A stretch of 64,000 nt of DNA from NCBI RefSeq assembly GCF_000224065.1, contig NZ_AFWT01000023.1, positions 1 through 64,000 of the forward strand. The letters are read 5' to 3'. This stretch comes from Thiorhodococcus drewsii AZ1 (GTDB lineage: Bacteria > Pseudomonadota > Gammaproteobacteria > Chromatiales > Chromatiaceae). Made by a program: the position numbers and the translations under genes. The notes below the pieces were generated by a model, which worked only from the letters and a program-made list of their open reading frames with translations, did not search any database and was not told the origin of the DNA. This document shows, in pieces, positions 60,546 to 64,000 of the stretch (positions within the stretch are counted from its first letter, which is position 1; the number at the start of each line of letters is the position of its first letter).

Positions 60546-61901
60546 ATGAATCCAGCTGTCGAACAGAACGCTGTCATCAAGGACACCCTGCCTGCGAGCC
60601 AGGCGATCGAAGCGCTCTACAACCGTATCACCGGAGATGAGGATGCGCGGGTCTGCAAGGATATTCCCGAGAATGCCTGCAACGACCAGCCGCACAATTT
60701 CTTCGCCTACCTGGGGGCCAACCTGTTCTCCAAGGTCGCGGACGAGATCGCCAGCGCCAAGCTCGTGATCCCCTGGCTCTTCGGTGCCTTGGGCGTGCCG
60801 GCGACCTTCACCGCATTGCTGGTGCCGATTCGGGAGGCCGGGGTGCTGGTGCCGCAGCTGGCCGTGGCCGCCTCGGTGCGGCGCCTGGCGGTTCGCAAGG
60901 GTGTCTGGCTGCTGGGCGCCCTGCTGTCGGCCCTGAGTCTTTTCGGCATGGCCTTCGTCGCCATGACGCTCGACGGCATCGCGGCGGGGGCTGGGATCCT
61001 GCTGATGCTGGTGGTCTTCAGCCTGTCGCGCGGTCTCTGCTCGGTCTCCGCCAAGGACGTGCTCGGCAAGACGGTGTCCAAGAGCCGCCGAGGCGCGCTC
61101 ATGGGCTGGAGCGCGAGTCTGGCCGGTCTCGCCGTGCTCGGGATCGGTCTCGGGCTCGGCACCATGGATCTCCAAGGGGGCGGTCTGCGCGTCTTCGCCG
61201 GTCTGCTGGCCGCCGCAGGTCTGATGTGGATCCTCGCCGCGCTGCTGTTCGCAACGATCCGCGAGCAGCCGGGGGCGACGGAAGGGGGCGGGAATGCGCT
61301 CGCCCTGGCCCTCGTGCAGCTGAGGCTCGTCCGTGACGATCTCCCGTTCCGGCGCTTCATGATCGCCAGGAGTCTGCTGCTGTCGGTGGCGCTCGCTTCG
61401 CCCTTCTACGTGCTCTTCGCGCAGCAGGAGGCCGACGCCGGGCTGCTGGGGCTCGGGGGCCTGATCGTCGCCAACGGGCTGGCCGCGAGTCTGTCCTCTC
61501 CCTTCTGGGGCTATCTCGGGGATCGCTCGAGCCGTGTGGTCATGGCCAGTGCCGCGGCGGGCGCCGGCCTGCTCGGTCTCTTCACCTTCGCCGCGGCGGC
61601 ATTCGGCTGGACCCTGGCGACCAGCGAGCTCGGACTCGCGGCGATTTTCCTCGTCCTCAACGTCATGCACGGCGGCGTGCGGCTTGGGCGCAAGCTGTAT
61701 CTCGTCGACATGTCGACGGGCGAGAACCGCGCAGCATACGTGGCCGTCTCCAATACACTGATCGGGGTCCTGATGCTGGCGGGAGGTCTGATCGGGCTGA
61801 TCGGGGAATGGCTCGGGAGCGCGGCGACCATCCTGGTGCTCGGGCTGCTGTCGCTGATGGCGGCCTTCTATGCGCTGAGCTTGCCCGACGTCAGCGAATA
61901 A
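60546..61901 (+). CDS. MFS transporter, possible siderophore transporter
   Basis: A 451-residue membrane protein. A ~70-residue cytosolic leader (MNPAVEQNAVIKDTLPASQA) precedes about 12 hydrophobic helices. Typical MFS loop features include AASVRRLAVRKGVWLLGALL and SPFWGYLGDRSSRVVMASAA, where the second resembles the loop 2-3 motif. Its place between PchR-type regulators and the TonB energy genes suggests siderophore export or inner-membrane uptake. The direction of transport cannot be told from sequence. It converges with tonB. Confidence 0.75.
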   Translation: MNPAVEQNAVIKDTLPASQAIEALYNRITGDEDARVCKDIPENACNDQPHNFFAYLGANLFSKVADEIASAKLVIPWLFGALGVPATFTALLVPIREAGVLVPQLAVAASVRRLAVRKGVWLLGALLSALSLFGMAFVAMTLDGIAAGAGILLMLVVFSLSRGLCSVSAKDVLGKTVSKSRRGALMGWSASLAGLAVLGIGLGLGTMDLQGGGLRVFAGLLAAAGLMWILAALLFATIREQPGATEGGGNALALALVQLRLVRDDLPFRRFMIARSLLLSVALASPFYVLFAQQEADAGLLGLGGLIVANGLAASLSSPFWGYLGDRSSRVVMASAAAGAGLLGLFTFAAAAFGWTLATSELGLAAIFLVLNVMHGGVRLGRKLYLVDMSTGENRAAYVAVSNTLIGVLMLAGGLIGLIGEWLGSAATILVLGLLSLMAAFYALSLPDVSE

Positions 61902-61969
61902 CGTTAAGGGATTGGTGAGCGGAGGCGGCCCTCTCCGAGGATCGGGCCGATCCGACATGAGGGCCATGG

Positions 61970-62851
61970 CTAGCGCAGACTGAAGCTGATCGGCACGGTG
62001 ATGGTCACGCGGTTCTTGCCGAGGGCGGCCGGAATGGGTGGCATGGGCGAGGCGCGCTTCAGCATGGCCTCGACCTCCCGATCGAGCGACGTGTGACCGG
62101 AGCCCGAGACGATCCGGTGTGAGAGCAGTCGGCCCTGGCGGTCGATGGTGAAGGTCACGCGCACGGTGCCTTGCTGCTGGCGTCGGCGTGCCTGAGCCGG
62201 GTAGCGCTTGTGACGCGCGAGCCAGCTCGCGAGGGTGCCGTAATAGCTGCGCCGCGCACTGGCCGCACCGGAGCCCTTTGCGCCGCCGCCCCGTCCGGAT
62301 CCCTGGTTGCCTGGGGCGGCCGAGCGGCGTTCCGACCGCGCGTTCGTCTCTGTTCCTCGGCTGCGCGAGGCCGAGTCCGCCGTATTGGAACGCTTGCGAC
62401 TGGACTTGGCCGCTACGGCGGGTTTCGGCGGAATATTGGCCCGGGGTGCCTTGGTGCTCCGCTTGGGCGGGGGCCGACGGGCCTTGACCGGCGGCTTTTT
62501 CGTCTCGAGCGGCGTCTGGGCCTTGGGCACGGGTACGGGTTTCGAGACGGGCGGCTCGAGTGGGCGTGCCTTGATGGTCTCCGTCGGTGCCTTCAGGGGG
62601 GCGAGTGCCGGGCCGACGGGTACGAGCGGGGCGAGGGCTGGCGTTCGAGCCGGGGGCGAATCCGGCGCCTGGCCTCCGGCGGCCGAGCCCGAGCCCCCTC
62701 CATTCGGTTTCAACACTACCATTTGAATCCGTTGGAGCGGCTCGGATGCCGGCTTCGGCCGGGATTGCGGCGGAAGCATCAGCAGCAAGGATCCGTGAGC
62801 CGTTCCGGCGAGGGCAAGCGCGATCAGCCAGTGACGCGCGCGGATCTCCAT
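61970..62851 (-). CDS. tonB: TonB-family energy-transducing protein
   Basis: A 293-residue protein with one N-terminal membrane helix (HWLIALALAGTAHGSLLLML), a long Pro/Lys/Arg-rich periplasmic spacer (about 60-210) and the TonB C-terminal domain (KRYPAQARRRQQQGTVRVTF and SLDREVEAMLKRASPMPPIP). It couples the proton motive force to the TonB receptors of the window. The ATG at 62851 overlaps the stop of the exbD remnant (TGATG). The frame is open upstream, but that part encodes no membrane start and is read in another frame as ExbD. Confidence 0.88.
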   Translation of the reverse strand: MEIRARHWLIALALAGTAHGSLLLMLPPQSRPKPASEPLQRIQMVVLKPNGGGSGSAAGGQAPDSPPARTPALAPLVPVGPALAPLKAPTETIKARPLEPPVSKPVPVPKAQTPLETKKPPVKARRPPPKRSTKAPRANIPPKPAVAAKSSRKRSNTADSASRSRGTETNARSERRSAAPGNQGSGRGGGAKGSGAASARRSYYGTLASWLARHKRYPAQARRRQQQGTVRVTFTIDRQGRLLSHRIVSGSGHTSLDREVEAMLKRASPMPPIPAALGKNRVTITVPISFSLR

Positions 62852-62955
62852 CAGTTCCGACCGATCGTCATGGGGTGCGGGATGACGACTATGTCGATCA
62901 GCGGGGTCAGGCTGATCGGGATGCGGCGGCGCGGTGCGCGCCACTCAAGCCGCAT
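62851..62955 (-). pseudogene. exbD: Collapsed exbD, 34 codons
   Basis: Between exbB and tonB a frame starts inside the exbB end (ATG at 62955) and reads MRLEWRAPRRR then IPISLTPLIDIVV, the unmistakable start of an ExbD/TolR protein up to the membrane Asp. Then it jumps to IPHPMTIGRN and a stop overlapping the tonB start. About 100 residues, including the rest of the helix and the whole periplasmic domain, are missing. Coupling to both neighbours is preserved. A functional ExbD must come from elsewhere, or the system is defective. Confidence 0.75.
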
Positions 62956-63811
62956 GGCCGACCTGCAGCCGATCGGCCGAGTCGGTCTCGCGCACGGGCT
63001 CGGGCTCCGCCATGACCAGATCGCGCGTGAAGACCTGAGTCACGGCGTCTTCCATCTGATGTCCGCAGCGCTCGACGCGACGTTCCAGCCAGGTGTGTGC
63101 CAGCACCACCGGAATGGCGACGGTCAGGCCGACGGCGGTGGTGAGCAGCGCCTGCCAGATGCCGCCTGAGAGAATGGCGGGATCCACCTGGGAGCCGGCC
63201 GACTCGAGCCGTCGGAATGCCTCGATCATCCCCAGCACCGTGCCGAGCAGACCCAGGAGCGGACTTAGGGTGCCGATGACCTCGAGCGCGCGCAGATAGC
63301 CGCGCAGCCGTTCCAGCTCCTGGGTCGCGAGCCGCACCAGCTCCTCCCGCAGCAGGGACTGATCGGCCCCGGGCCGGCGGCATCCCTCGAGCGCGGCATG
63401 GGTCACGCGCGAGACGGGATCCCTCTGTCCGGTCACGGCGGCCAGCGCCGTGCGCGCGTCGTGCCGGCGCCAGTGCTCGATGGCCGCTCGGGCGGGGCCA
63501 AGCGAGCCCAGCCGCAGCCGCTGGAACTGCCAGAGCTTGAGGATGACGATGGCCAAGGCCACGACGGACAGGAGTCCCAGGACCATGACCACGGGGCCGC
63601 CGGCGTCGAGGACGGCGTCCAGGCGCTGCGGAAGCTCGGCGAGGGGCCCGAGCCAGTCCGTCTCCACCGCGGGTGCGGTGGACGGATCGGCGGATCCTGC
63701 ACTGGAGGGTGCCGCTCCATCCGCAGCCGGGACCCCGAGCGGAGTATCGGGGCCGTCCTCTCGGCTGGATTCCGGTGGAGCGGCATAGGTGCTGACCTCG
63801 GTCATGGACAT
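62945..63811 (-). CDS. exbB: ExbB/TolQ-family proton channel protein
   Basis: A 288-residue inner-membrane protein with an N-terminal Pro/Ser-rich leader and three helices (VVMVLGLLSVVALAIVILKL near 80-100, then IGTLSPLLGLLGTVLGMIEA and GIWQALLTTAVGLTVAIPVV). The LLGLLGTVLGMI and ALLTTAVGLTVAIP blocks are the MotA/TolQ/ExbB signature that lines the proton path. The ATG at 63811 has GAGGAG seven bases upstream and is preferred to 63826. It forms an operon with the exbD remnant and tonB, behind another TonB receptor. Confidence 0.9.
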   Translation of the reverse strand: MSMTEVSTYAAPPESSREDGPDTPLGVPAADGAAPSSAGSADPSTAPAVETDWLGPLAELPQRLDAVLDAGGPVVMVLGLLSVVALAIVILKLWQFQRLRLGSLGPARAAIEHWRRHDARTALAAVTGQRDPVSRVTHAALEGCRRPGADQSLLREELVRLATQELERLRGYLRALEVIGTLSPLLGLLGTVLGMIEAFRRLESAGSQVDPAILSGGIWQALLTTAVGLTVAIPVVLAHTWLERRVERCGHQMEDAVTQVFTRDLVMAEPEPVRETDSADRLQVGHAA

Positions 63812-63905
63812 GGGCTCCTCTTGCATCCGTCTGAGCGCGAGACTGGAATCAGGGGTTCAGGGCGGTCGCTCGGCCCTCGGTTTCCGGCGGGCCGAGCGCC
63901 GCGCG

Positions 63906-64000
63906 CTACCAGTCGAGGCTCATGCTGAGCCAGTAGGTCCGAGGCCAGGAGACGGCATAGTTGTTCGTCCCGTATCCGCTCCACACCGATTGCGAATACC
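63906..64000 (-). CDS. C-terminus of a TonB-dependent receptor (partial)
   Basis: The last 31 codons of a minus-strand gene are visible: YSQSVWSGYGTNNYAVSW, then RTYWLSMSLDW and stop. The RTYWLSMSLDW ending with a terminal aromatic is typical of the last strand of TonB receptor barrels. It lies about 95 bp upstream of exbB in the same direction, so receptor and energy genes are likely one operon. The rest is outside the window. Confidence 0.7.
   Translation of the reverse strand, partial: YSQSVWSGYGTNNYAVSWPRTYWLSMSLDW

Noticed and set aside
1-64000. CRISPR arrays, rRNA and tRNA genes
   Set aside because: No regularly spaced short repeat array and no tRNA-like cloverleaf or rRNA signature was noticed by eye. 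A covariance search was not possible here.

Overview
The window reads as a GC-rich gammaproteobacterial chromosome, most likely a purple sulfur bacterium or a close relative (Chromatiales). That assignment is an inference from gene content and codon style, not from a marker gene; no rRNA, tRNA or CRISPR array was seen. It is an accessory region with two themes, a mobile patchwork that carries a respiratory-type molybdoenzyme and a very large metal/siderophore uptake region.

Left part (1-5.2 kb): the end of a probable IS256-family element, then an ABC export-type operon (ATPase plus a permease fused to an M1-peptidase-like domain that lacks the zinc motif). Its promoter carries the same operator layout as two siderophore operons further right.

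Mobile island (5.0-22.8 kb): two related ~135-bp palindromic, attC-like repeats, each next to an AT-richer cassette-like gene (a RidA-like protein and a DUF4279-like protein). The island also holds a group II intron 5' fragment near 5.66 kb and a 3' fragment ending near 18.36 kb, an IS630 transposase remnant and an integrase remnant. Between the intron fragments lies a two-component pair, a complete type II DMSO-reductase-family operon (alpha, beta, delta chaperone, gamma heme b subunit, Mrp-like ATPase) and a divergent moaA. The alpha/moaA intergenic region has an array of TGTAAA half-sites at one- or two-turn spacing that fits an OmpR-type regulator. Right of the intron sits a 1180-aa protein with a PDDEXK/Cap4-like N-terminus and a long helical C-terminus but no visible P-loop. 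It is the best candidate for an undescribed defence-type system.

Metal uptake region (22.8-64 kb): a ZnuD-like TonB receptor with cytochrome b561 and YceI under a Zur-like box; a TonB receptor/binding protein/DUF2218/FecCD permease/ATPase operon with a Fur-boxed AraC regulator; a fused FecI-type sigma factor/FecR N-terminus with flavodoxin; an outer-membrane barrel and a 5'-nucleotidase. Next comes a long minus-strand operon (two half-ABC transporters, DUF4198 protein, LolA-like protein, beta-barrel, RND permease). Facing it is a plus-strand operon with a TonB receptor and a second RND/barrel/LolA-like set. A methyltransferase/TonB receptor/AraC operon, a second AraC gene, an MFS transporter and an exbB-exbD'-tonB cluster follow; the exbD is collapsed to 34 codons. 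The window ends inside another TonB receptor. Fur-like boxes and 21-bp-spaced direct repeats (probable AraC/PchR-type operators) tie the siderophore loci, and the left-hand ABC operon, into one regulon.
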